Notes: generated by a model not told the origin, from the sequence alone. 35,111 bases of DNA from Bacteroidota bacterium (GCA_009908725.1 JAAAOT010000204.1:1-35111), one strand, 5' to 3'. Shown: positions 26,568-34,914, counted from the stretch's first letter. Numbers and translations: made by a program.

Positions 26568-26606
26568 GTGGGGAAATCCCCGGTACGTGTGGGGGAACCG
26601 TCCCTG
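26568..26606. promoter_or_regulatory. Two adjacent GTGGGG-type sites upstream of the response regulator
   Basis: GTGGGGAAATCCCCGG (26568-26583) has GGGGA/TCCCC arms but is one base shorter between arms than the ccoN palindrome. GTGGGGGAACCGTCCCT (26589-26605) matches the left half TGTGGGGGA of the ccoG site well and the right half weakly. The two lie about 21 bp apart, two helical turns, on the same face of the helix, roughly 100-130 bp before the regulator ATG. Confidence 0.4.
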
Positions 26607-26703
26607 ACGGCTGTCTTTTTGGATCATGTGTACGTTATCGGATGCGGGGCGCCTGTTGTGGGTGTCGCGTGTCCACCGACCGTGTTCACCGATCGCACCG
26701 ATT

Positions 26704-27357
26704 ATGACGGATATCATCATTGTTGACGACCATCCGCTGATGCGAAAAGGTCTGGCTCTGGCGCTTGATGCCGAGGCGGAGTTCAACGTGTCGGGGCAGA
26801 TGAGTAGTGCGGAGGAGGCGCTGGAAGACATCGACGAATTGGATCCCGACCTCGCCATCATCGACATTTCGCTGCCGGGCATGAGCGGGATGGAGCTCGT
26901 GAAGCACCTTCAGGCTCGCAAGCCGGACATCAAGATCCTCGTGGTGTCGCGCCACGACGAAACGCTCTACGCCGAACGTGCCATCCGGGCCGGTGCCCGC
27001 GGGTACGTGATGAAGCTCGAAGCGGGCGAGATGATCGTCAAAGCCGTCCGGCAGGTCATGCGCGGAGGCATCTACGTGAGCGACGAGATCAACGAACGCC
27101 TGCTGATGAGCATGGCCACGGGCGGACGGGAACGGATCACGCAATCGCCGCTGGAGATCCTCAGCGACCGCGAGCTGGAAGTGTTTGAGCTCACGGGCCA
27201 CGGCTCGTCTACGCGCGACATCGCCGAACGCCTGCACCTGTCCGTGAAAACCGTCGAGTCGTATCGGGCCCGGATCAAGAAGAAACTGAACCTCGAATCG
27301 GCAACCGAACTCATGAAGCACGCGGTGCAGTGGGTTGAGAGCGAAAGCGCGACCTGA
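26704..27357 (+). CDS. NarL/FixJ-type response regulator
   Basis: The ATG at 26704 (MTDIIIVDDHPLMRKG) gives 217 aa; the track start at 26626 adds 26 residues before the receiver. The receiver has the acidic pair D8/D9, phospho-acceptor D54 in LAIIDISLPGMSG and the GARGYVMK lysine motif. The LuxR-type helix-turn-helix reads LSDRELEVFELTGHGSSTRDIAERLHLSVKTVESYRARIKKKL in two overlapping helices. HisKA_3 kinases normally pair with regulators of this class, so the kinase at 23226 is its likely partner. Candidate palindromes upstream suggest autoregulation. The universal stress gene follows after 66 bp and probably shares the transcript. Confidence 0.95.
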   Translation: MTDIIIVDDHPLMRKGLALALDAEAEFNVSGQMSSAEEALEDIDELDPDLAIIDISLPGMSGMELVKHLQARKPDIKILVVSRHDETLYAERAIRAGARGYVMKLEAGEMIVKAVRQVMRGGIYVSDEINERLLMSMATGGRERITQSPLEILSDRELEVFELTGHGSSTRDIAERLHLSVKTVESYRARIKKKLNLESATELMKHAVQWVESESAT

Positions 27358-27423
27358 TCGTCCCGGTGTTTTACGCGTCCCATCCCTCCATCCCTTCCTA
27401 TCGTCACGGAACCCCGAACGGCC

Positions 27424-28377
27424 ATGCTTGACATCAACCGTATTCTTTTTCCGACGGACTTCTCGGCAGTCGCGGAAGATGCCTTTTCGCACGCCGCACA
27501 CCTTGCGATGCGGTATGACGCCGAAGTGTACGTCTTTAACGTCGTGACCCCGCAAGAGGCTCACGAGATGAACCCGATGGAGTACCTTCCGCTTGAGGAA
27601 GTGGAGGGACGTCCTGGAATGTTCTACATGCCGGCGGAAGGCGTCGACGTAAAAACCCCTGCGGAGGAAGAGGGGCGCGTCCGCGTGACGTACGGTCAGA
27701 TCGAGTCCGTATCGCCTGCCCATGCGATCATCGAGCAGGCCAAGTCCGACGACGTCGACCTGATCGTGATGGGCACGCACGGCCGGCGGGGTTTCGACCG
27801 GCTCCTCAGTGGAAGCGTGTCGGAGGAAGTCGTGCGTGAGGCGCCCTGCCCCGTGTTTACGGTACTTGCGGGCGACGAACCCACGGCCGGTCCGTTTGTG
27901 GATCACGTGCTGGCCCCGGTCGACCTGTCCGATCAGTCCCGTCTCGTGGCCGACCACGCGGCGGAGCTCGCGGCGACGTACGAGGCGCGCCTGACGCTGA
28001 TGCATGTCGTCGAGCAGGCGGCCTACCCGACGGTGTACGGCGTCGACCCGCTGGCTCCGGACCTTCCGAACGTCGAGGCCCGGGCGCGGGAAGCGCTCGA
28101 AGAGGTGGCCGACCGCGTTCGCGACCGTGTCGATGACGTGCATACGGTCATCACGACCGGGTACGCGGCGCGCGACATCGTCGATTACGTGGAGGAAGGC
28201 GACGTCGACCTCGTGGTGATGGCGACGCACGGGCGGACCGGACTGAAACGGTTCGTGATCGGCAGCGTAGCCGAGAAGGTCGTGCGGACGGCGCCGTGCC
28301 CCGTATTCACGCTGCGGAGCTTCGGACGGAGTCTGCTGCTGCAACCGGCGGGCGAGGGCAGCGAAGAAGCGTCGTAA
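27424..28377 (+). CDS. Tandem universal stress protein (two UspA domains)
   Basis: 317 aa from the ATG at 27424 (MLDINRILFPTDFS). Both UspA halves keep the ATP-binding pattern G-2x-G-9x-G-S: GTHGRRGFDRLLSGS in the first (about 118-132) and ATHGRTGLKRFVIGS in the second (about 267-281), each followed by a (V)APCPVF strand. This differs from the diverged paralogue at 21708. After the second domain comes LRSFGRSLLLQ, a short tail shared with that paralogue. Expected role: ATP-binding stress-survival protein in the cytoplasm. It is downstream of the response regulator and followed by a strong terminator that ends this cluster. Confidence 0.95.
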   Translation: MLDINRILFPTDFSAVAEDAFSHAAHLAMRYDAEVYVFNVVTPQEAHEMNPMEYLPLEEVEGRPGMFYMPAEGVDVKTPAEEEGRVRVTYGQIESVSPAHAIIEQAKSDDVDLIVMGTHGRRGFDRLLSGSVSEEVVREAPCPVFTVLAGDEPTAGPFVDHVLAPVDLSDQSRLVADHAAELAATYEARLTLMHVVEQAAYPTVYGVDPLAPDLPNVEARAREALEEVADRVRDRVDDVHTVITTGYAARDIVDYVEEGDVDLVVMATHGRTGLKRFVIGSVAEKVVRTAPCPVFTLRSFGRSLLLQPAGEGSEEAS

Positions 28378-28458
28378 CCCCGGTTCGCACGATGCGCCCG
28401 CGGATGAGTTCGAGTATCGCCCGCGGACTCGTTCAACACATACGACCGGATGACCTGG

Positions 28459-28491
28459 CCCCTGACACCATTCGCTGTCAGGGGTCTTTTT
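28459..28491 (+). terminator. Strong intrinsic terminator after the usp gene
   Basis: Perfect nine-base-pair stem CCCCTGACA / TGTCAGGGG with an eight-base loop, followed by TCTTTTT. It lies 82 bp past the stop codon. Confidence 0.93.
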
Positions 28492-28749
28492 GTGAAAATA
28501 AGATGCAACGAACCGGTCAGGTAGGCTGCATGCGTCCGTTAATCGTCGAGGGAAGAAGGACCGCGCCGTCCGTTGCGCCCCACTTCATCGTGTGTTTAAG
28601 GTGTATAGCACGAAGTTATTGCGTCATACAGGGTTTTTAGTCGAAAAACTACGGGTCGAAAGCGGTTTGCGGTTGTTTTCTTGAAATGTCTTGAGTTCGT
28701 GGCTGTGGGATTCTAGGGGATTCTGGACGTTCACAGGCGTAATGATTTC

Positions 28750-28778
28750 TTGACATCCTCGGGGTCCGTCGCTATCGT
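28750..28778 (+). promoter_or_regulatory. Sigma70-like promoter of the LacI-family gene
   Basis: A consensus -35 TTGACA (28750-28755), exactly 17 bp of spacer, then TATCGT (28773-28778) as -10. Transcription would start near 28785, about 105 bp before the chosen GTG start. Confidence 0.65.
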
Positions 28779-28781
28779 ACA

Positions 28782-28818
28782 CGCGGAAGCGGTTCCGCGA
28801 ACCCTTCGAACCCGGTTC
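28782..28818. promoter_or_regulatory. Operator-like palindromes at the start of the LacI-family gene
   Basis: CGCGGAA-GCGG-TTCCGCG (28782-28799) sits right after the -10 box, over the expected transcription start, and GAACC-C-GGTTC (28808-28818) follows. Both end in GGAA/TTCC- or GGTTC-like arms. The position fits autorepression by the LacI-type protein; the same protein may also control the sus genes. Confidence 0.5.
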
Positions 28819-28889
28819 CGACCGTGTTTTGTGCCGAGTGCGTTACACGGCGTTCGGCCAGTCGCCACCCCTCATTGAATCGAAGGTTT

Positions 28890-29927
28890 GTGGGACGAAC
28901 GACGATTGATGACGTTGCGGAGCGGGCCGGGGTCTCGAAGTCGACGGTGTCGGCTGTTATGAACGACAGTCGGCCGGTGAGCGACGGAACGCGAAGCAAG
29001 GTCATGGCGGCGGTCAGCGAATTGAATTACCGCCCGCGCTCCACCGCCCGTAACCGCATGCGCAGCGGTCGAAGCATCGGAATCGTCGTGAAGGAGCGCG
29101 CCAACCCGTTCTTTTCCGAAATTGCTGACGGCGTCAGCCGCCGCGCTCGCGAGGCGGGCTACACCGTCTACACCGCCAGCTCAGAGGGAGACTTTGCCGC
29201 GGAGACCGAGATCATCGAGGATCTCCAGCGTCGAGACACCGACGGCCTCATCATCTACCCGGTGATGAACGATGAGACCGATCTGACGAATCTGATCGAG
29301 CTTCGTCGGGCCCGCATGCCGTTCGTCCTGATGGAGCACATCCTCGGGGTAAAGGCCAACACGGTCGACGTGAGCCTGCTGTCTGCCTCGAAGGCGGCCG
29401 TGTCCTACCTTATCGAGAACGGGCATCGGCGGATTGTTCACTTCGCCGGGCCGGCGTACTCGACGCACAGCGACGATCGTATCGCCGGGATGCGCCATGC
29501 ATTCAGCGAGTCCGAGCTTGCGTTTTCCGACCGAATGGTGGTACAGGCAGGGGCGCGCATGGAGGACGGGTACCGCGCCGCCCTCGATTACCTCGACAGC
29601 GTGGACCCCGATGACCGTGCAACAGCCGCCACCTGTTTTAACGACCTCGTTGCCGTCGGCGTAGCTCGGGCGCTTCGCGAGAAGGGGCTCGACGTTCCCG
29701 GCGACGTGTCCTTGATCGGCTGCGACGGCATCGACCTGCTGGACTTCATGCCCACACCGCTGACGACCCTTCGCAGCCCCCGACGCGAAATGGGGGCGTG
29801 CGCGGCCGACATCTTGATTCACCAGATTGAGGCGGATACGCAGCCCGACATCCAGCAGGTCAGCTTCGAACCCGAACTTGTCGTGCGCGCTTCGACGCGC
29901 CCCATTCGATCCGTTGGCGCCGCTTGA
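28890..29927 (+). CDS. LacI/GalR-family transcriptional regulator
   Basis: The track starts at a GTG at 28824; the GTG at 28890 (then GRTTIDDVAERAGVS) puts the helix-turn-helix at the very N-terminus as in the family and gives 345 aa. The HTH is TIDDVAERAGVSKSTVSAVMND, the hinge helix region includes NYRPRSTARN, and the periplasmic-binding-protein-like sugar domain spans about 60-335 (IGIVVKERANPFFSEIADGV, GLIIYPVMNDE, HRRIVHFAGP, CFNDLVAVGVARAL, IGCDGIDLLDFMPTPLTTL). It should bind DNA as a dimer and release on binding a sugar. It lies 74 bp upstream of susC on the same strand, so it is probably the local regulator of this utilisation locus. Confidence 0.93.
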   Translation: MGRTTIDDVAERAGVSKSTVSAVMNDSRPVSDGTRSKVMAAVSELNYRPRSTARNRMRSGRSIGIVVKERANPFFSEIADGVSRRAREAGYTVYTASSEGDFAAETEIIEDLQRRDTDGLIIYPVMNDETDLTNLIELRRARMPFVLMEHILGVKANTVDVSLLSASKAAVSYLIENGHRRIVHFAGPAYSTHSDDRIAGMRHAFSESELAFSDRMVVQAGARMEDGYRAALDYLDSVDPDDRATAATCFNDLVAVGVARALREKGLDVPGDVSLIGCDGIDLLDFMPTPLTTLRSPRREMGACAADILIHQIEADTQPDIQQVSFEPELVVRASTRPIRSVGAA

Positions 29928-30001
29928 GACAGTATCTGCGCCCCGAGCAGCACCTGATTTGACGACATCCGATCCGTTTTTTCCCTAGCATCCACACGAT
30001 T

Positions 30002-33000
30002 ATGCAACGCAGCTTACGAGTTCTTTTCGTGCTCCTGCTTGCATGTGCGGTGTCCTCTGCGGCACCAGCTTTCGCACAGCAACAGATCACCGGTACGGTG
30101 ACGGACGCCCAGACGGGTGAATCCCTCCCGGGCGCCAGCGTGTCGGTTCCCGGCACTACGACCGGAACAGCGACCGACATCGACGGCCAGTACGAGCTGA
30201 CGGTCGGGGCAGAGGCGGATTCGCTCCGGTTCTCCTTCGTCGGCTACTCGGCCCAGACCGTCGCCATCGCGGGACGGTCGACCATCGACGTCGCGCTTTC
30301 CCCCGCCACCCAGCAGCTTGACGACATCGTCGTCATCGGCTACGGTGCCGTGGAGGAGCGGGACGTGACGGGAACCGTCGAAAAAGTGTCCGCAGCAGAC
30401 TTTAACCCCACGGCCGGCGCGAGTCCCGAGCAAGTGCTCGCAGGGAAGGTGGCTGGTCTTCAGATCTCTGCCGCAGATGGCGCGCCGGGGAGTGCAAACT
30501 TCATTCGTATTCGTGGTACGACCTCGGTTAACGCCAGCAACGATCCGCTCTTCGTGATCGACGGTGTGCCGATTGATAACGAAGGCAACACGGCGACGCG
30601 TAACCCGCTGAACTTCCTGAATAAGAGTGACATTGCGTCGGTCACCGTCCTTAAGGACGCTTCCGCGACCGCCATTTATGGGTCGCGTGGAGCCAATGGC
30701 GTGATCCTGATCGAGACGAAAAGTGGTGCAGGGGCCGACACACCACGCGTAACCTACTCTGGCTCGGTAGCCGCCTCGACCATTACGAACCAGATCGAGG
30801 TGCTAAACGCCAGTCAGTTCCGCCAGGTGGTACAGGATAACGCACCTGCGCGCCTCGGAGAGCTCGGTGACACCAGTACAGATTGGCAGGAGGCTACACA
30901 GCGGACCGGCATCTCGCAGGACCACTCACTGAGCTTCTCTCGCGGATACGAAGACGCTGATCTTCGTGCTTCCCTCGGGTACTACGATGCCAAGGGCATC
31001 ATCGAAACTTCGTCCACGCGTCGAATCAGTGCCTCGCTGAAGTACAACCAGGACGTGCTCGATGACGACCTGTCGCTCTCGCTCAGTTTGCGCGGTGCGC
31101 AGACAGAGGACGCATTTGAGCCGGGCTCCGTTGTCGGAGCTGCGGCCAGCTTTGATCCGACGCAGCCGATTCGCGACGTCGATAGTCCGTTTGGTGGTTT
31201 CTATGAGTGGCAGGACAACGACCTCGCCGAGAACAATCCGGTGGCGTCGTACATCCTCGAGTCGAATGTGGGCGTCAACTACCGTACGCTGGCCAACCTG
31301 GAAGCGGAGTACAACATTCCGTACGTGGATGGCCTGAGCGTTCGAAGCATCGTCGGATTTGACGTCAACACCGGTGAGCGCGAATTCTTCGCGCCCTCGT
31401 TTCTTAAGTCGCAACAGGAAGGAGAGGAGCCGAACGGCACCGTGACGCGTGCAACATTCACGCGGACGAACAAGCTTGCGGACCTCTACCTGAATTACAA
31501 CGAGACGTTCGACGAGATCAGCAGTAAGTTTGACGTAACCGCTGGTTACTCGTATCAGGACTTCGACGAGGAATATCCCGAATTTACGGGGCAGGATCTT
31601 GCCCAGAACGTGTTTGGGCCGAACAGCCTGGAGCCCGCAGGCGAGATCGAAGCCTTTGTCGATGAACTTCCGAATCGTCTGATTTCGGCTTTCGGTCGAC
31701 TCAACTACACGTTCAACGATAAGTATCTCCTGACGGCGACGGTTCGCCGTGACGGTTCGTCGCGCTTTGGACCGGCCAATCGCTGGGGTACGTTCCCATC
31801 GGCTGCGCTGGCATGGCGCGCGCACCAGGAGTCCTTCGTTCAGGACTACGCGTCCTTCATCTCGACGATGAAATTCCGTGTCTCGTACGGCGTGACGGGT
31901 AACCAGGACATCCAGGACTTCGCGTACGCTCCGCTTTACACGCCAGGTGGCCCACAGGCTCAGGTGCAGTTCGGTGACCAGTACTTTAACACGATTCGCC
32001 CGAGTGCCGCGGATGAGACGCTGAAGTGGGAGGAAACGACGATGGTCAACATTGGCGTCGACTTCGGCTTCCTCGACGATCGCCTGACCGGGTCCATCGA
32101 GGCCTACCGTAGCGACACAGAGGATCTTCTCTTCATCGTTCCGGTCGCTGCAGGGGCCAATCTCAGCAACGAGGTGTTGACCAACATCGGTGACATGCGC
32201 AACGAAGGCATTGAGTTTTCTCTCAATGCCCTGGTTGTGCAAACCGATAACTTCACTTACGATGCGAGCGTGAATGCCTCGACCAACCGAAACGAGCTGG
32301 TCAGCATTAACCGCGATGCCGAGGGAGTCCTCGAGCTCGAAACGGGTGGAATCAGCGGTGCCGTGGGTAATGAGATCCAGGTCAATCGCGAAGGCGAAAC
32401 GCTGAACTCGTTCCTCGTCTTCCAGCACCGCCGCGACGAACAGGGCAACCCCCTCGTCGACGGTGTGGATCACAATGGCGACGGCTCGATCAATAGCCTC
32501 GACATCTACAAGGACATCAATGAAGATGGGCAGATCAACCAGGCGGATCGTGTGATTGACGGCAACCCGCGCCCGGACGTCATCATCGGGCACACATCGC
32601 AGTTCCGCTACCGGGACTTCGACCTGAGCTTTACGCTTCGTGCGCATCTCGGTCAGCAGGTCTACAATAACCTCGCGTCGAACTACGGCCACTCCAGCCG
32701 CCTCACGACGCAGGTCCCGTCGAACCTGCATCGCTCGTTCCTCGACTACGGATTCAACGGCGCGCAGCTGTTCTCCGATGTTTACGTTGAGGACGCCGAC
32801 TTCCTCCGGATGGACAATATCACGCTCGGCTACACGATTGACCAGATTCCGTCGGTTCGCAACCTGCGAATCTTCGGCTCGGTTAGCAACGCCTTCGTGC
32901 TCACGGGATATAGCGGTCCCGATCCGGAGATCGGAAACGCGGGTTCGCTCGGGATTGACAACAATCTCTACCCCCGTTCCCGCACGTTTACCGGCGGCAT

Positions 33001-33016
33001 CAGCGTCTCCCTCTAA
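30002..33016 (+). CDS. susC: SusC/RagA-type TonB-dependent outer-membrane transporter
   Basis: Outer-membrane beta-barrel importing oligosaccharides (or peptides in some members) with its SusD partner, driven by TonB. 1004 aa. Signal peptide: LLLACAVSSAAPAFAQQ. The SusC-type N-terminal extension is a carboxypeptidase-regulatory-like domain (ITGTVTDAQTGESLPGASV, about 28-100), followed by the conserved LDDIVVIGYGAVEERDVTGTV segment and a plug domain with IRGTTSVNASNDPLFVIDGVP and ATAIYGSRGANGV. The barrel has the usual GFLDDRLTGSIEAYRSDTEDLL and a near-terminal repeat of aromatic strands ending YPRSRTFTGGISVSL, with a C-terminal beta signal. There is also a DHNGDGSINSLDIY calcium-loop-like stretch near 825. 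Symbol is by family only. Confidence 0.96.
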   Translation: MQRSLRVLFVLLLACAVSSAAPAFAQQQITGTVTDAQTGESLPGASVSVPGTTTGTATDIDGQYELTVGAEADSLRFSFVGYSAQTVAIAGRSTIDVALSPATQQLDDIVVIGYGAVEERDVTGTVEKVSAADFNPTAGASPEQVLAGKVAGLQISAADGAPGSANFIRIRGTTSVNASNDPLFVIDGVPIDNEGNTATRNPLNFLNKSDIASVTVLKDASATAIYGSRGANGVILIETKSGAGADTPRVTYSGSVAASTITNQIEVLNASQFRQVVQDNAPARLGELGDTSTDWQEATQRTGISQDHSLSFSRGYEDADLRASLGYYDAKGIIETSSTRRISASLKYNQDVLDDDLSLSLSLRGAQTEDAFEPGSVVGAAASFDPTQPIRDVDSPFGGFYEWQDNDLAENNPVASYILESNVGVNYRTLANLEAEYNIPYVDGLSVRSIVGFDVNTGEREFFAPSFLKSQQEGEEPNGTVTRATFTRTNKLADLYLNYNETFDEISSKFDVTAGYSYQDFDEEYPEFTGQDLAQNVFGPNSLEPAGEIEAFVDELPNRLISAFGRLNYTFNDKYLLTATVRRDGSSRFGPANRWGTFPSAALAWRAHQESFVQDYASFISTMKFRVSYGVTGNQDIQDFAYAPLYTPGGPQAQVQFGDQYFNTIRPSAADETLKWEETTMVNIGVDFGFLDDRLTGSIEAYRSDTEDLLFIVPVAAGANLSNEVLTNIGDMRNEGIEFSLNALVVQTDNFTYDASVNASTNRNELVSINRDAEGVLELETGGISGAVGNEIQVNREGETLNSFLVFQHRRDEQGNPLVDGVDHNGDGSINSLDIYKDINEDGQINQADRVIDGNPRPDVIIGHTSQFRYRDFDLSFTLRAHLGQQVYNNLASNYGHSSRLTTQVPSNLHRSFLDYGFNGAQLFSDVYVEDADFLRMDNITLGYTIDQIPSVRNLRIFGSVSNAFVLTGYSGPDPEIGNAGSLGIDNNLYPRSRTFTGGISVSL

Positions 33017-33058
33017 CCCTGACGAGCGAGCCGACTCCCAGCATTTTCCGCGCAGGAC

Positions 33059-33091
33059 CAGCCGGTTGGCCCCGACCGGGCAGACCGGCTG
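33059..33091 (+). promoter_or_regulatory. Stable hairpin between susC and susD
   Basis: CAGCCGGT / ACCGGCTG arms enclose an inner GCCC / GGGC stem. There is no T-tract, so it is more likely an mRNA-processing or stabilising structure than a full terminator. Confidence 0.5.
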
Positions 33092-33124
33092 CCTCCCGCG
33101 CCGCGCCACACTTGTGCACACACC

Positions 33125-34798
33125 ATGATTGGAGCTATGACACGTCCACGAACACAGATTCTACTAACAGCGGTGTTGTTATTTGGCCTTGCCCTAGGCC
33201 TGACAGCCTGCGACAACGTTGGAGTGCAGCCGAAGAGCTCGGCCAGCGCCAACAACATCTTTAGTGAAGATGGATCTTACAAAGCCTATCTCGCCAAGCT
33301 GTACGGCGGCCTGAATGTGACCGGCCAGGAAGGCCCGGCCGGATCCGGCGATATCGGCGGCATTGACGAAGGCTTCTCTCAGTACCTCCGCCTGTACTGG
33401 GAGATGCAAGAGCTGACGGCCGACGGCGCCGTGATCGCATGGGACGACGCGGGGGTTGAGTTGCTCAACGCGCACCAGTGGTCCGATGGCAACCAGTTCA
33501 GCCGCGGTATTTACGACCGCATCTTCTTCCAGGTGTCGCAGTCGAACGAGTTCCTGCGCCAGTCGACCGCGGCTCGCCTTGACCAGTTCGGCGTGAGCCA
33601 GGAGCGGCGCCGCCCGATTCCGCAGTACCGCGCCGAGGCTCGCTTCCTGCGCGCTCTCAGCTACTGGCACGGTCTGGATCTCTTTGCGAACATTCCGCTC
33701 GTCGACGAAACCTTCCCTCGCGGTACGCAGGCGCCCCCGCAGGCGACGCCGCAGGAAGTCTTCAACTTCATCGAGTCGGAACTGGAGGACATCACCGATG
33801 GCGACGGTGCCGAGCAGCTGCCGGATCCGGGTCAGTCCGAGTACGGTCGCGTGGATAAAGCGGCAGCCTGGATGCTTCTCGCGAAGCTTTACCAGAATGC
33901 CGGTGTGTACCTCGACGGCGAGCAGGTGGGAAGCCGGTCCGACGACGTGATCGAGTACACCTCTCGCATTCTCGACTCCGGGGCGTACAGCCTGCACCCG
34001 GAGTACCACGAGCTCTTCCTTGCGGATAATCATCAGGCAAGCTCCGAGTTCATCTTCGCCATTCCGCATGACGGGATGAATACACAGCACTTCGGTGGAA
34101 CGACATTCCTTGGAAACGCACCGCTGCCGGGCGATGCCGCCGATGCTTTCGGACTGAGCGGATGGGAAGGCATTCGTACCACCTCAACGACGGTCGACCT
34201 GTTCGATAGCGCCGACACGCGGCCCATTTTCCCGAACCTCCCGACACCGGGCACGCAGTTCTTTACGGAAGGTCGCTCGAAAGACATTACCAATATCGGC
34301 GACTACCGAAATGGTGGTGGTTACGTCGTTCCGAAGTATCAGAATGTGACGTCTACGGGCGAGCCAGGACAGAACGCCACGCACTCTGACGTTGACTTCC
34401 CGATGTTCCGTCTGGGTGATGTCCACCTGATGTATGCCGAGGCGTACAAGCGAGAGGGCGGCGGAAGCGCCGGACGGGCCGTGAGCCTCGTCAATGACCT
34501 GCGCGAACGTGCCGGACTTGGACGCGACATCGACGCCAGCACGCTCTCGCTTGACTTCATCCTGGATGAGCGCGGGCGCGAGCTGTTGTGGGAGGCGCAC
34601 CGCCGTACCGACCTGATTCGCTTTGACCGGTTCACGGGCGATGAGTACGTGTGGGCCTGTAAAGGAAAGCGCCGCACCGAGGGTTGCACCAATCCGATCG
34701 GGGTGGCCACGGATGACCGGTACGACCTCTTCCCGCTGCCCGCTTCGGAACTGCGTGCGAACCCGAACCTCACGCAAAATCCCGGTTACGGCTCTTGA
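33125..34798 (+). CDS. susD: SusD/RagB-type nutrient-binding outer-membrane lipoprotein
   Basis: Surface lipoprotein that caps the SusC barrel and binds the glycan. 557 aa from the ATG at 33125; an in-frame ATG at 33137 (MTRPRTQ) would also serve. The lipobox is LGLTAC, with C29 as the lipidated residue, processed by LspA-type peptidase. SusD features: early YLAKLYGGLNVTGQEG, an alpha-helical TPR-like core with QSNEFLRQST and YRAEARFLRALSYWHGLDLFANIPLVDE, and a C-terminal RagB part with FPMFRLGDVHLMYAEAYKR and LLWEAHRRTDLIRFDRFTG, ending ASELRANPNLTQNPGYGS, the usual end of the family. The gene is 108 bp after susC. Confidence 0.96.
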   Translation: MIGAMTRPRTQILLTAVLLFGLALGLTACDNVGVQPKSSASANNIFSEDGSYKAYLAKLYGGLNVTGQEGPAGSGDIGGIDEGFSQYLRLYWEMQELTADGAVIAWDDAGVELLNAHQWSDGNQFSRGIYDRIFFQVSQSNEFLRQSTAARLDQFGVSQERRRPIPQYRAEARFLRALSYWHGLDLFANIPLVDETFPRGTQAPPQATPQEVFNFIESELEDITDGDGAEQLPDPGQSEYGRVDKAAAWMLLAKLYQNAGVYLDGEQVGSRSDDVIEYTSRILDSGAYSLHPEYHELFLADNHQASSEFIFAIPHDGMNTQHFGGTTFLGNAPLPGDAADAFGLSGWEGIRTTSTTVDLFDSADTRPIFPNLPTPGTQFFTEGRSKDITNIGDYRNGGGYVVPKYQNVTSTGEPGQNATHSDVDFPMFRLGDVHLMYAEAYKREGGGSAGRAVSLVNDLRERAGLGRDIDASTLSLDFILDERGRELLWEAHRRTDLIRFDRFTGDEYVWACKGKRRTEGCTNPIGVATDDRYDLFPLPASELRANPNLTQNPGYGS

Positions 34799-34815
34799 TC
34801 TGCACCGTCGGGCCG

Positions 34816-34857
34816 ATGGCGCCGGGCTCCGAGTCGACCGGCTCGCCCTGGCGCCAT
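34816..34857 (+). promoter_or_regulatory. Long hairpin between susD and the next lipoprotein gene
   Basis: Perfect outer arms ATGGCGCC / GGCGCCAT, with an inner GGGC/GCCC and GAG/CTC stem. No T-tract follows, and the next gene starts 57 bp on, so an intercistronic RNA structure is more likely than a terminator. Confidence 0.5.
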
Positions 34858-34914
34858 TGCGCTCCTGACGGTTCCGCCTATCCCACTTTGTCTTTCCTAG
34901 GCTTCACGTTCGAT

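Larger units (their letters stand above)
28378..28889. other. Intergenic region between usp and the LacI-type gene
   Basis: 512 bp. It holds the terminator at 28459-28491, an inverted repeat GTTTTT-n5-AAAAAC (28633-28649), a direct repeat of GGGATTCT near 28708-28725, and the LacI-gene promoter with operator-like palindromes. No further gene is supported. Confidence 0.65.

Noticed and set aside
26686-28344. 552-aa minus-strand ORF opposite the response regulator and usp genes
   Set aside because: Covers two well-supported plus-strand genes; His/Arg/Asp-rich shadow.
29928-30001. Separate promoter for susC
   Set aside because: TTGACG and TAGCAT are present but 21 bp apart, too far for a sigma70 pair, and no clear TAnnTTTG element was seen; cotranscription with the LacI-type gene cannot be excluded.
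30926-33121. 731-aa minus-strand ORF opposite susC
   Set aside because: Antisense shadow of a complete SusC gene in GC-rich DNA; no recognisable domain or start region.
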